From positions 228,918-292,917 of the forward strand of contig DPKJ01000003.1 of the NCBI GenBank assembly GCA_003542575.1: a stretch of 64,000 nt of DNA, in the 5' to 3' direction. A model generated the notes under the pieces. It saw only the letters and a list, made by a program, of their open reading frames with translations. It searched no databases and had not been told where the DNA came from. This DNA comes from Rikenellaceae bacterium. GTDB taxonomy: Bacteria; Bacteroidota; Bacteroidia; Bacteroidales; UBA932. The translations under genes and the position numbers were made by a program. Numbering within the stretch: the first letter of the stretch is position 1; each line of letters starts with the position of its first letter. Below are positions 1-8,108 of the stretch, one piece after another.

Positions 1-8
1 TCAACTGA

Positions 9-449
9 TCATAAAATCAATTGGCGATTCATTTCGAATATGGGCACCAACGCCGATCGGAACAGTGCCTGATAATTTTTGATTCTTGGCCGCTGAATCA
101 TTGAGACTCCCAGACATATCGTACTTATCGGCTGCAGTATCTGATAGTCTGACTGTATAAAATCAAAGCTTGTGTGGAGTATATTCTGATCTGAATCCAG
201 AAAAAAGTAAGATACTGCACAGCAGTCATCTCTTTTTGAGTCCTGGGCTTCAAGATGTGCCCCGCAGATACATTTGTGATCATGATGTTCGTGGTGCGGT
301 TGAACAGTGCAGGAGCACTCTGTGTGAATACCAAAAATGGCAATTTGCGAGGCGTGATCGCAGTTACATGAGTATCTTCCCACCCCCATCATCGTTAAAA
401 GATAGATAGAAACGGATACTGAAGATAGTATAAGAACAGGTATTCTCAC
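9..449 (-). CDS. Cys/His-rich small exported protein, possibly HYC_CC_PP-like
   Basis: A 146-residue protein with a hydrophobic N-terminus (about residues 3-22) that looks like a signal peptide or anchor. It is followed by a Cys/His-rich stretch (residues 28-78) with a YSCNC motif, an HHEHHDHKCIC cluster and a DDCC pair. This composition suggests metal binding. It resembles small Bacteroidota proteins of the HYC_CC_PP type, often found beside TonB-dependent metal receptors, but the match is loose and from memory. The start codon is GTG with no clear ribosome binding site. The gene ends at the window edge, so its downstream neighbour is unseen. Function is not established. Confidence 0.5.
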   Translation of the reverse strand: MRIPVLILSSVSVSIYLLTMMGVGRYSCNCDHASQIAIFGIHTECSCTVQPHHEHHDHKCICGAHLEAQDSKRDDCCAVSYFFLDSDQNILHTSFDFIQSDYQILQPISTICLGVSMIQRPRIKNYQALFRSALVPIFEMNRQLIL

Positions 450-495
450 AAATTGTTATAATTGGTAGATTTGCGAATTTAATAAAAAATATTTA

Positions 496-1254
496 TTAAA
501 ATTCAAACAAAAGCCAATCATTTCCCTGCAAAATCAAGTCTGATGGCCGTAATAGGCTCTTTAAACGAGTAATAGACTCTTCGTTTTTTGAGTAAAAAAA
601 TGCTTTTGAGATATGAGATTTTTCATCTTTAAGTGACCATATCTTATAATTTGTTAGATTTTTGAAATAATCTGTAAGCTCAGGTACAGCAGCCAATACA
701 GCAAGCGGCCCTCTCATGAATTTTAACTTTCCTGATTTCTGTATAACAATTTCACTTAATTGCTCCGGAATGGTAAATATTGCAGAAGTGTCAGCCTCTA
801 TCATGTAGTGTTTAACCAAATTAACGGCATCGTAATTTATCTCTTTTGATGGCTTTTCAAATACAACAGTATAATAGGTGTCTCCTGAAATTGTCTGGAG
901 CTGCATAGTTGTGTGGCAATCATAAGTAAAAACAGTATCTGCAAAGAGAATTCCATAAGTATGAATCGAATATATCCCAAATGCATCTTCGGGAGACTCC
1001 ATCTTATAAATCTCAACTGTGTACTCCTCACCTTTGTAAACTACATCAATGGCACGAAGGTTCTTAAACCCATATTCAAGGTAAAGCTCACTTCCGCCAT
1101 TCATAAAACCGTAAAGTGCCTCTCCTTTGAAATGTCGCTCTCTCTTAACTGTTATCTGGTCATCTGTCACTTGTGCCTGTAAAATTGCTGCAGATAGTGA
1201 AAATGCAATGATTGGCAAAAGTACCTTCAGAATTGATCTGCTGAATAGCTTCAT
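496..1254 (-). CDS. Exported DUF6599-like protein
   Basis: A 252-residue protein with a clear signal peptide (residues 1-28, ending AILQAQ). The mature part opens with a conserved-looking segment including GFMNGGSELYLEYGF, which I associate with the DUF6599 family; the biochemical role of that family is unknown. It lies 37 bp downstream of the DUF362 gene on the same strand, so the two are probably co-transcribed and may act together in the envelope. No catalytic motif is visible. The family name rests on recalled motif similarity, not a search. Confidence 0.6.
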   Translation of the reverse strand: MKLFSRSILKVLLPIIAFSLSAAILQAQVTDDQITVKRERHFKGEALYGFMNGGSELYLEYGFKNLRAIDVVYKGEEYTVEIYKMESPEDAFGIYSIHTYGILFADTVFTYDCHTTMQLQTISGDTYYTVVFEKPSKEINYDAVNLVKHYMIEADTSAIFTIPEQLSEIVIQKSGKLKFMRGPLAVLAAVPELTDYFKNLTNYKIWSLKDEKSHISKAFFYSKNEESITRLKSLLRPSDLILQGNDWLLFEF

Positions 1255-1291
1255 AATTGTAATAAATTTAAATCAGCTGTTATTTTTTGGC

Positions 1292-2443
1292 TCAGCTGTT
1301 AATTTCTATTAGTTCAATTTTATCTCTGTCTCCAATTCCAAGTTTGAGATCCTGGGCCAAATCGATAAACTTTGAAGCACTTTTCTTATCTTCTGTCTGA
1401 ATGCCTTTTTCAATTCGTTTGGCTATAATTACATCGTGCCCTGTTCTGTCTACCGCCACAGGATCTGTACCAACTATTAACATATTGTAGTTACATATAA
1501 ACTGTGGCTTGGCTGATGGCCCGCCATCGAAACATCCTATAAGACCATCTGCAATATTGAGAACAACCTTATCCCGTACAGGCGGAAAAGCACAAACAAA
1601 GGCACAGGTCTCGTGCCATATCTTATGAAGTCTGGATGTATTGGTTATGGTTCCGTATGCAAGGTTTTTTAATGCCAGAGTGGTTGTGGGGCCTGCATTC
1701 TTCAAGATCGGAATGTTAATTATCTTGGTAACCTGTTCGGTACAAATTTTTGTGAAATATGAGTATTTCCCGCCGTTTACCATATATGGTATGGTGTAGT
1801 CATCGTGGGTCCCTTCAAGGTCAGCATAGAAATATTGATTTTTATCAATTCTCTCTTCGCTGTAAAGTTTACCCTCATTGTTGTAAAAACCACCTTTTTC
1901 ATCCATGCACTCAGTTCCCGTAATTTTTATACCCGGGTAATTTTCAGAGGTATAACCGGTCTCGTGAAGCTGCATCTCTCTTCTGTCCCAGATGATAATA
2001 TTTTTCCGGGGTATTCCCGACTCTTCAAGCTGTCTTATTACAGATTTAGTAACAGCATGTGAAGTTGTTAGAAGTTTACCTGCAACAGGGTTTACCTTTA
2101 ATCCGATAATATCTTTTGGCGAAACAAATTTTCTCCATGCCTTTTTCAGACTCTTTTCACCGGTCAGGGAGAGAATTGCTGTTTTAAGCATATTGTATGC
2201 AGCATCTTCCTGAGGTTTACCTTCAACAACTGAACCCGGATCAGTTACCTTTACGACCTTTCCCGGATACAAGCCCGGCATAGAGTCTTTTGTTCTGGGT
2301 ATTTTAACTGCATCGGCTATATTTGTTTCGGGACCATCCTGAAGATTAAACAAAGGGCTAAGTTCTGAGGCCTTGATAACAGGATTTAATGCAAAGCTCA
2401 CGCCTCCGAGTGAGACGATTTTAAAAAAATCTCTTCTTTTCAT
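1292..2443 (-). CDS. DUF362 domain protein with Tat-like leader
   Basis: A 383-residue protein starting MKRRDFFK, a short twin-arginine-like leader followed by a hydrophobic stretch (residues 9-25), suggesting export in folded form or membrane attachment. The body fits the DUF362 family: IIGLKVNP, then NIIIWDR, then IINIPILKNAG, then VLNIADGLIGCFDGGP and a C-terminal DPVAVDRTGHDVI segment. DUF362 proteins are sometimes linked to iron-sulfur or redox biology, but no CxxCxxC cluster motif is present here. It is probably in one unit with the DUF6599-like gene downstream and cysS 31 bp upstream. Confidence 0.75.
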   Translation of the reverse strand: MKRRDFFKIVSLGGVSFALNPVIKASELSPLFNLQDGPETNIADAVKIPRTKDSMPGLYPGKVVKVTDPGSVVEGKPQEDAAYNMLKTAILSLTGEKSLKKAWRKFVSPKDIIGLKVNPVAGKLLTTSHAVTKSVIRQLEESGIPRKNIIIWDRREMQLHETGYTSENYPGIKITGTECMDEKGGFYNNEGKLYSEERIDKNQYFYADLEGTHDDYTIPYMVNGGKYSYFTKICTEQVTKIINIPILKNAGPTTTLALKNLAYGTITNTSRLHKIWHETCAFVCAFPPVRDKVVLNIADGLIGCFDGGPSAKPQFICNYNMLIVGTDPVAVDRTGHDVIIAKRIEKGIQTEDKKSASKFIDLAQDLKLGIGDRDKIELIEINS

Positions 2444-2474
2444 AAACCAGGTATTTAAAGTTTTTTAAATCTGC

Positions 2475-3944
2475 CTAAAGACTCCAGTCAGTACCCTCTT
2501 TTGTGTCTTTTATTGTGATTCCAACTCCTGTGAGTCTATTCCTTATAGCATCACTTTTAGCAAAATTCTTTTCAGCTTTTGCCTCTCTCCTCATCTCAAG
2601 TATCATATCAACAACCTCATTAAGAACCTGACTGTTTCCGGTTCCTGATTGTTCGTCAACAAGCCCCAGTACGCCCTCCATTATCTCTTTAAATAGAAAT
2701 TGGAGCATCTCTTTATCCTTAATACTGAGTTTAAATTGCCCGTCCTTTGCTAGATTCACAACTCTTACCGCTTCAAAAAGATTAGCAAGGGCAACTGAAG
2801 TATTAAGGTCATCGCATAAAGCATCATAAATACCATCTCTTACAGCTTCTATCTCGGTTGATAGCTCTTGTCCATAAGCGTTTAAATTTGCGACATCTTT
2901 GGCTGCCTGAACCATTTTTTTATAACCCTTTTCTGCAGCAGTAAGTGCCTCGTTGCTAAAGTCAAGAGTGCTTCTGTAGTGTGCCTGTAGAATGAAAAAC
3001 CTTATGGCCATTGGACTGTATGCCCTTTCAAGAATTTCGTGGCTGCCGGTAAAGAGCTCCTCGAGAGTTATGAAATTACCCAACGATTTACCCATCTTTT
3101 GGCCATTAATCGTTATCATATTATTGTGCATCCAGTATCTCACACCACCCTCTCCGCGTGCAGCTGTATTTTGAGCAAGTTCACACTCATGATGAGGGAA
3201 CAACAGATCCATTCCTCCTCCGTGTATATCAAAACGTTCTCCAAGATATTTGGCACTCATTGCCGAGCATTCAAGGTGCCATCCCGGAAAGCCGTTACTC
3301 CATGGAGAATCCCATTTCATTATATGTTCCGGCGTTGCCTTTTTCCAAAGGGCAAAATCGAAAGGAGACCTTTTATCGTCAGCACCATCAAGTTCTCTTG
3401 AATTGCTTATAACATTCTCCAGCGTTCTGCCGGATAAAATTCCATAAGGATATTTTTGGTTATATCTTTCTACATCAAAATATACAGAGCCATTACTTAT
3501 GTATGCATATCCTCCCTCAAGTATTTTACTCACAAGTGAGATTTGCTCTGGAATATGACCTGATGCTCTGGGTTCTATGCTTGGAGGTAATGTATTCAGG
3601 AGCTTCATTGCCTCATGGTATCTTATTGTATAGTGCTGAACAATTTCCATTGGCTCAAGCTGCTCAAGACGTGCCTTTTTTTCAATCTTATCCTCTCCCT
3701 CGTCTGAATCGTTCTCAAGATGACCAACATCGGTTATGTTTCTCACATACCTTACTTTGTACCCAAGGTGTCTGAGCAATCTGACAAGTACGTCGTAGGT
3801 GATTCCCGGCCGGGCATGACCTAAGTGGGCATCACCATAAACAGTAGGGCCACATACGTATATTCCGGCCATGCCGGGTGTCAGCGGTTCAAACTTCTCT
3901 CGTCTTCTTGATAGTGTGTTGTATAGAAAAAAATCTCTCTCCAT
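2475..3944 (-). CDS. cysS: Cysteinyl-tRNA synthetase
   Basis: Charges tRNA-Cys with cysteine in the cytoplasm. The 489-residue length is usual for class Ia CysRS. The N-terminus has the zinc/adenylation signature YVCGPTVYGDAHLGHARPG, with Cys31 and the HIGH-type HLGH at residues 40-43. Further zinc-ligand segments are LECSAM and HHECELAQ, and the KMSKS loop appears as KMGKSLGN. The C-terminal DALR-like helical region is complete (ending GTDWSL). It follows ssb on the same strand with a hairpin in the gap, and is followed by the DUF362 gene. Identification is secure. Confidence 0.97.
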   Translation of the reverse strand: MERDFFLYNTLSRRREKFEPLTPGMAGIYVCGPTVYGDAHLGHARPGITYDVLVRLLRHLGYKVRYVRNITDVGHLENDSDEGEDKIEKKARLEQLEPMEIVQHYTIRYHEAMKLLNTLPPSIEPRASGHIPEQISLVSKILEGGYAYISNGSVYFDVERYNQKYPYGILSGRTLENVISNSRELDGADDKRSPFDFALWKKATPEHIMKWDSPWSNGFPGWHLECSAMSAKYLGERFDIHGGGMDLLFPHHECELAQNTAARGEGGVRYWMHNNMITINGQKMGKSLGNFITLEELFTGSHEILERAYSPMAIRFFILQAHYRSTLDFSNEALTAAEKGYKKMVQAAKDVANLNAYGQELSTEIEAVRDGIYDALCDDLNTSVALANLFEAVRVVNLAKDGQFKLSIKDKEMLQFLFKEIMEGVLGLVDEQSGTGNSQVLNEVVDMILEMRREAKAEKNFAKSDAIRNRLTGVGITIKDTKEGTDWSL

Positions 3945-3958
3945 AATTTTGCCTGTAA

Positions 3959-3980
3959 AAGAGGGGATAACACCCCTCTT
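3959..3980 (-). terminator. Hairpin terminator between ssb and cysS
   Basis: An 8-bp perfect stem (AAGAGGGG / CCCCTCTT) with a 6-nt loop. Read on the minus strand it is followed by UUUUAC, consistent with a short intrinsic terminator for ssb. It ends only about 15 nt before the cysS start codon, so it could also act as an attenuator for cysS. Confidence 0.6.
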
Positions 3981-3992
3981 GTTAATTCAGGC

Positions 3993-4000
3993 CAAAATTA
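3993..4000 (-). promoter_or_regulatory. Candidate -7 element TAATTTTG upstream of cysS
   Basis: On the minus strand the octamer TAATTTTG fits the Bacteroidota -7 consensus TAnnTTTG, about 50 nt upstream of the cysS ATG and just after the ssb stop. No convincing -33 TTTG is found at the usual distance. If used, the ssb/cysS hairpin would lie inside the cysS leader. Confidence 0.3.
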
Positions 4001-4011
4001 GCTAATATTTT

Positions 4012-4353
4012 CTATTCCCCTTCATCCAGCGGCAGTTTTATGCTGTAAGCAACAATCTCATAAGTTTGTTTATCAACTCCTGCCTTGGTCTGATACTGCA
4101 CAGGTTTAATCCTCCCTGTAACAGAAAGAAATGTCCCCTTTTTGATTTTTTCAAAATCGGGCATGCTTTTTCCCGCCCATGCAACAATACTGTGCCACAC
4201 GGTATCTTCAATAAGCTCTCCCTTTTTGTTTCTGTAACTCTCATTGGTTGCAAGTGAAAGTCTCATTACAACTCCCCCCTCATCCACATTGCTGATTCTT
4301 GGGTCAAATCCAACGTTTCCCTTCAGTTCTACTTTGTTAAGTGACTTTTCCAT
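4012..4353 (-). CDS. ssb: Single-stranded DNA-binding protein, short form
   Basis: A 113-residue OB-fold protein starting with the pattern LNKVELKGNVGFDPRIS. It has conserved SSB elements (LSLATNESY, DTVWHSIVAWAG, KKGTFLSVTGRIK), so it should bind single-stranded DNA. It is shorter than typical SSB and lacks the disordered linker and the usual DDDIPF-type acidic tip. It ends PLDEGE, which is acidic but does not match the partner-docking peptide. It may be a secondary SSB or a divergent main one. It lies upstream of cysS and is separated by a hairpin. Confidence 0.85.
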   Translation of the reverse strand: MEKSLNKVELKGNVGFDPRISNVDEGGVVMRLSLATNESYRNKKGELIEDTVWHSIVAWAGKSMPDFEKIKKGTFLSVTGRIKPVQYQTKAGVDKQTYEIVAYSIKLPLDEGE

Positions 4354-4510
4354 AACTAATTAATTTGATTATACATCGTAAAGTAATGTAAGATATTGCA
4401 TATAAGTGTTTCAAAAGAGATAAAACAAATTCAGAATCAGAAATTAGTTGCCTTAAAACAGAAATTTTTTTATTATATTACAATATCTGCAATTGATTTA
4501 AAATTATGCA

Positions 4511-4518
4511 TACATTTG
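4511..4518 (+). promoter_or_regulatory. Candidate -7 element TACATTTG
   Basis: TACATTTG matches TAnnTTTG and lies 51 nt upstream of the ATG of the coiled-coil lipoprotein, in the 216-bp divergent gap with ssb. The -33 box is not clear. Confidence 0.35.
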
Positions 4519-4569
4519 AGGTAAATTATTACTTTAAAAAACGAACATAACACATTAATTTTCATTGAT

Positions 4570-5460
4570 ATGAAAAAATTAACAACCATTCTGACCTTTG
4601 TATTTATACTGTTTTCACTTACATCTTGTGTTGAACGTTCCAAAAAATACAAAGATCTTCAGTCAAAATTAGATTCACTTTCGGTAAGTTCTGCGGCTCA
4701 AAGTGCAGAGCTTGAGGAGGTGTTTGCTACCCTGAATGAGGTAGAAAACGGTCTCAGGACAATTCGTGAGGCAGAGAATATTCTTGTGCTGCAATCTCAG
4801 TCAGGAACAGAACTGAATGCAAACAAGAGAGAGCAGATGAAATCTGATGTTTCCGCTATTGGTGAAGCAATTGCAGGTTACAAACAGCAATTGGAAAAAC
4901 TGAAAAATGACAACCGCTATCAGTCATCTCAGTTTAAAAAGCGTATTGACGCTCTCACAATGGAGCTGGAAGAGAAATCTGTGCTAATTGTCGACCTTCA
5001 AAGACAGCTTGAAGAGAAGGACAGTCAATTGAGAATCAAAACACAGCAGATTGCAACACTTGACAAAGCTGTTGCCACTCTTAAGAGCGATGTAACATCT
5101 CTTTCTGAAGAGAAAGAGGCAAACAAAGAGACCATTGCAACTCAGGATCAACTGTTGAACACAGCTTTTTACATTGCGGCTCCCAAGAGTGAGCTGATAA
5201 ACGCCAAGGTTCTTTCAAAAGGTGGACTTTTCCGCTCTGCAAAGATCTCATATGAGGCAGAACAGTCAGCTTTTGTAAAAATAGATATCCGCAATATAAA
5301 GGCCATCAATCTTAATGTGAAGAGAGCAAAAGTACTTTCGGTTCACCCTGCAGGAACATTTATTCTTGAAGAGGATGCCAGTGGAATGCTGGTTCTTGAA
5401 ATCACTAATCCTGCTTCATTCTGGGAACAAACAAAATACCTCGTAATTCAGACAAACTGA
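4570..5460 (+). CDS. Coiled-coil lipoprotein of unknown function
   Basis: A 296-residue protein with a lipoprotein signal peptide ending LTSC (Cys20). Residues about 25-200 are rich in heptad-like Lys/Glu/Gln/Leu patterns, with long predicted coiled coils around KKRIDALTMELEEKS and DLQRQLEEKDSQ. A compact C-terminal domain of about 95 residues follows (from YIAAPKSEL), with the hydrophobic pattern of a beta-rich fold. This layout recalls envelope proteins that span part of the periplasm. No family with a known role was recognised. It is followed by a terminator-like hairpin, so it is probably monocistronic. Confidence 0.7.
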   Translation: MKKLTTILTFVFILFSLTSCVERSKKYKDLQSKLDSLSVSSAAQSAELEEVFATLNEVENGLRTIREAENILVLQSQSGTELNANKREQMKSDVSAIGEAIAGYKQQLEKLKNDNRYQSSQFKKRIDALTMELEEKSVLIVDLQRQLEEKDSQLRIKTQQIATLDKAVATLKSDVTSLSEEKEANKETIATQDQLLNTAFYIAAPKSELINAKVLSKGGLFRSAKISYEAEQSAFVKIDIRNIKAINLNVKRAKVLSVHPAGTFILEEDASGMLVLEITNPASFWEQTKYLVIQTN

Positions 5461-5482
5461 TTATAAGCAACATGTGATTTTT

Positions 5483-5532
5483 AAAACGCATTGGATTTTA
5501 CCGGTTATCCCTTAATTTCCGATGCGTTTTAT
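5483..5532 (+). terminator. Intrinsic terminator after the coiled-coil lipoprotein
   Basis: Arms 5483-5494 and 5519-5530 (AAAACGCATTGG / CCGATGCGTTTT) form a 12-bp stem with one G-U pair and a 24-nt loop, ending in TTTTAT. Placed 23 nt after the stop codon. Confidence 0.65.
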
Positions 5533-5573
5533 AATTACAGGACATTGAAAAATTTAATTTAATTAGCACGACT

Positions 5574-7685
5574 ATGAACTTAAAATCATATATGGTTGTT
5601 GCCGTTATTATGACATTAACAACACTATCCTGCACCAATAAAATGAAAGATAATAATCCACTACTCGTTAAATCGGAAAACCTTTATGGAGCTCCGGCTT
5701 TTGATAAATTTAAAAACGAACATTACAAAGCTGCTTTCGAAAAAGCAATATTGCTTGCAAAAAACAAGATTGAATCCATAACAGACGCCCCTCAGGAACC
5801 AACCTTTGAAAACACTATCGAAGCCCTGGAATTCGCCGGCATGGAACTCTCTGCGGTAAGTTCAATTTTCTTCAACCTTAACGAAGCCAATACAGACTCT
5901 GTGATGCAGGACATTGCACTGGAGGTCTCTCCTATGATTACCGAGTACTCAAATGACATAATGTTAAACGTAAAGCTCTTTGAAAAGGTTAAGAGTGTTT
6001 ACGAAAAGAGAGCCTCCACTAACCTTACAAAAGAGCAGATTCGTCTTACAGAGGAAACATATAAAGGGTTTGCAAGAAACGGAGCAGATCTCAAGGGCGA
6101 AGCAAGAGATAAGTACCGTGAAATAAGTACCGAACTTTCCAAACTGACACTCATGTTTGGGCAGAATGTTCTGGCGGCAACAAATAAATTCATTATGAAT
6201 TTAGAGGATAGTTCTCTTCTTGAAGGCCTTCCTCAATTTGTCATTGACGGAGCTGCCGAAGAGGCAAAGCAGAGAGAGTTGAATGGGTGGGTATTCACTC
6301 TTCATGGGCCAAGCTACGGACCTTTTATGCAGTACAGCACCAACAGGGAGCTTCGTGAAAAGATGTGGAGAGCAAATAACTCCAAATCCTTTAATGATGA
6401 GTTTGATAACAGAGAGATAATCCAAAAGATTGTTGAACTGAGAATGAACCGTGCCCGCCTTCTTGGATTTACCACACACGCACAATATGTACTTGAAAAT
6501 AATATGGCAGGTACACCTGATAAAGTGAACACATTTATTGAGGAGCTACTCTCCAAAACTATTGATCCTGCCAAAAAAGAGGTTGCCCAAATTACAAAAT
6601 ACGCTAAATCAAAAGGGTTTGCAGGAGAGATAATGCCCTGGGATTTTGGTTACTGGTCTGAACAGTATAAAAACGAGAAGTATGCCATTAATGATCAGAT
6701 GTTAAAGCCATATTTCCGCCTCGAGAGTGTAGAGAAGGCCATCTTTTCACTAGCAGACTCACTCTATGGACTCACCTTCACCCAAAACAACACTATACCT
6801 GTATATCATAACGATGTAAAGGTCTTTGAAGTAAAAGACGCTTCCGGTAAATTTATCTCGTTACTGTATGTAGATTATTTCCCACGTGAAAGCAAGAGGG
6901 GTGGAGCCTGGATGACTACATTCAGAGACCAGTTTTTTTACAACAAGGTTGAGCACAGACCATTCGTTTCACTTGTTTGCAATTTCACCAAACCCACAGA
7001 AAACACTCCATCTCTGCTGACCTTTGATGAATTCACCACATTGCTCCATGAATTTGGTCACGCTCTGCACGGAATGTTGGCCGAAGGCAACTATCCGTCT
7101 CTGACAGGAACTAATGTGGTAAGAGATTTTGTTGAACTACCTTCACAAATTATGGAAAACTGGGCTACCGAGAGTGAGTTCCTAAAGTCATTTGCAAAAC
7201 ATTATGAAACCGGTGAGGAGATTCCTCAGGAGTTTATTAAAAAGATAATTGATGCGAGAAACTATCTTGGCGGTTACTCAAATGTAAGACAGTTAACATT
7301 TGCAATGAATGATATGGCTTGGCATAACCTTAGTGAAACAAGCTCAACCTCAGATGTAATGGAGTTTGAAAAGGCTGCTACCCAAAAGGCGAGAGTACTA
7401 CCATTTATTGATTCAGTATGTATGTCAACATCTTTCGGCCACATCTTTTCAGGAGGATACTCAGCCGGATATTACAGTTATAAGTGGGCAGAAGTACTTG
7501 AGGCAGATGCATTTTCTCTTTTTAAAGAAAAGGGAATCTTCAATAAAGAGGTTGCAGAATCTTTCAGAGCAAATATTTTGTCCAAGGGTAACCTTGAAGA
7601 CGCTGCCATATTATACAGGAATTTCAGAGGTCGCGATCCAAGGCCCGAAGCTCTTATTGAGAAGTTCGGACTAGACAAACTTTAA
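5574..7685 (+). CDS. dcp: M3 family peptidyl-dipeptidase lipoprotein
   Basis: A 703-residue zinc peptidase of the thimet/M3 family. The motif HEFGHALHG near residues 491-499 supplies HExxH, and the downstream ENWATESEFL segment supplies the third zinc ligand. Such enzymes remove dipeptides from peptide C-termini. The N-terminus carries a lipoprotein signal ending LSC (Cys20), so it probably acts in the periplasm or on the outer membrane rather than in the cytosol as E. coli Dcp does. Length and C-terminal motif FGHIFSGGYSAGYYSYKWAE are typical. It is the first of several exported peptidases here. The Dcp subtype is inferred. Confidence 0.9.
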   Translation: MNLKSYMVVAVIMTLTTLSCTNKMKDNNPLLVKSENLYGAPAFDKFKNEHYKAAFEKAILLAKNKIESITDAPQEPTFENTIEALEFAGMELSAVSSIFFNLNEANTDSVMQDIALEVSPMITEYSNDIMLNVKLFEKVKSVYEKRASTNLTKEQIRLTEETYKGFARNGADLKGEARDKYREISTELSKLTLMFGQNVLAATNKFIMNLEDSSLLEGLPQFVIDGAAEEAKQRELNGWVFTLHGPSYGPFMQYSTNRELREKMWRANNSKSFNDEFDNREIIQKIVELRMNRARLLGFTTHAQYVLENNMAGTPDKVNTFIEELLSKTIDPAKKEVAQITKYAKSKGFAGEIMPWDFGYWSEQYKNEKYAINDQMLKPYFRLESVEKAIFSLADSLYGLTFTQNNTIPVYHNDVKVFEVKDASGKFISLLYVDYFPRESKRGGAWMTTFRDQFFYNKVEHRPFVSLVCNFTKPTENTPSLLTFDEFTTLLHEFGHALHGMLAEGNYPSLTGTNVVRDFVELPSQIMENWATESEFLKSFAKHYETGEEIPQEFIKKIIDARNYLGGYSNVRQLTFAMNDMAWHNLSETSSTSDVMEFEKAATQKARVLPFIDSVCMSTSFGHIFSGGYSAGYYSYKWAEVLEADAFSLFKEKGIFNKEVAESFRANILSKGNLEDAAILYRNFRGRDPRPEALIEKFGLDKL

Positions 7686-7797
7686 GTCATCTTGCAAGTG
7701 GCTGTTTGTGTGTCATTTACAAATATCACTTCTGCAAACATTAAATAATGAGACTTATATAATGTTGATTTACAAGTTTTAACCCAAGCACTTAAAG

Positions 7798-7827
7798 TAG
7801 GATCCGAAATTCGGGTCCTATTTTTTT
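7798..7827 (+). terminator. Intrinsic terminator after M3 peptidase
   Basis: Arms TAGGATCCG (7798-7806) and CGGGTCCTA (7812-7820) form a 9-bp stem with one G-U pair and a 5-nt loop, followed directly by seven T residues. A textbook rho-independent terminator. Confidence 0.85.
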
Positions 7828-7983
7828 AAGTAGTTTTTTGGATGAGACTAGAATGGGTATAATTAGCTATTGTTTAATAGCTCACTACAGTGTCAAATTA
7901 AAAAATTGATGAAAAAATCTCTTTTTTAACATTTTTACAAAATATTTATTACCTTGCAAAACCTTATGGGGATTGGGTTATCT

Positions 7984-8005
7984 AAGATTTTTGCGGAAAA
8001 ATCTT
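7984..8005 (+). repeat. Perfect 9-bp inverted repeat in protease leader
   Basis: AAGATTTTT (7984-7992) and AAAAATCTT (7997-8005) flank a GCGG tetraloop. There is no U-tract afterwards, so it is unlikely to be a terminator. It may be a 5' mRNA stabiliser or a protein-binding palindrome. Confidence 0.5.
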
Positions 8006-8108
8006 TATAATATAAAATAAGTGCAGCATATGCACATGCGCGTAAATTGATAATAATCAATGGCTATGATATTTTTATATATAAAAACTACTTTAACTAA
8101 ACCCAATA

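Larger units (their letters stand above)
7686..8108 (+). other. Gene-free gap with terminator, hairpins and leader
   Basis: This 423-bp gap has no credible ORF. It holds the M3 gene terminator, a hairpin at 7865-7882 (AGCTATT-GTTT-AATAGCT), a weak promoter-like TTACCTTG at 7949-7956, a 9-bp hairpin at 7984-8005, and a small hairpin at 8021-8035 (GTGCA-GCATA-TGCAC). If transcription starts near 7963, the downstream protease mRNA would have a leader of about 145 nt containing the last two hairpins. Confidence 0.5.

Noticed and set aside
3243..3260. TTGGCAC followed by TTGCC, resembling a sigma-54 promoter
   Set aside because: It lies inside cysS on the opposite strand, and the GG to GC spacing is 8 nt instead of 10.
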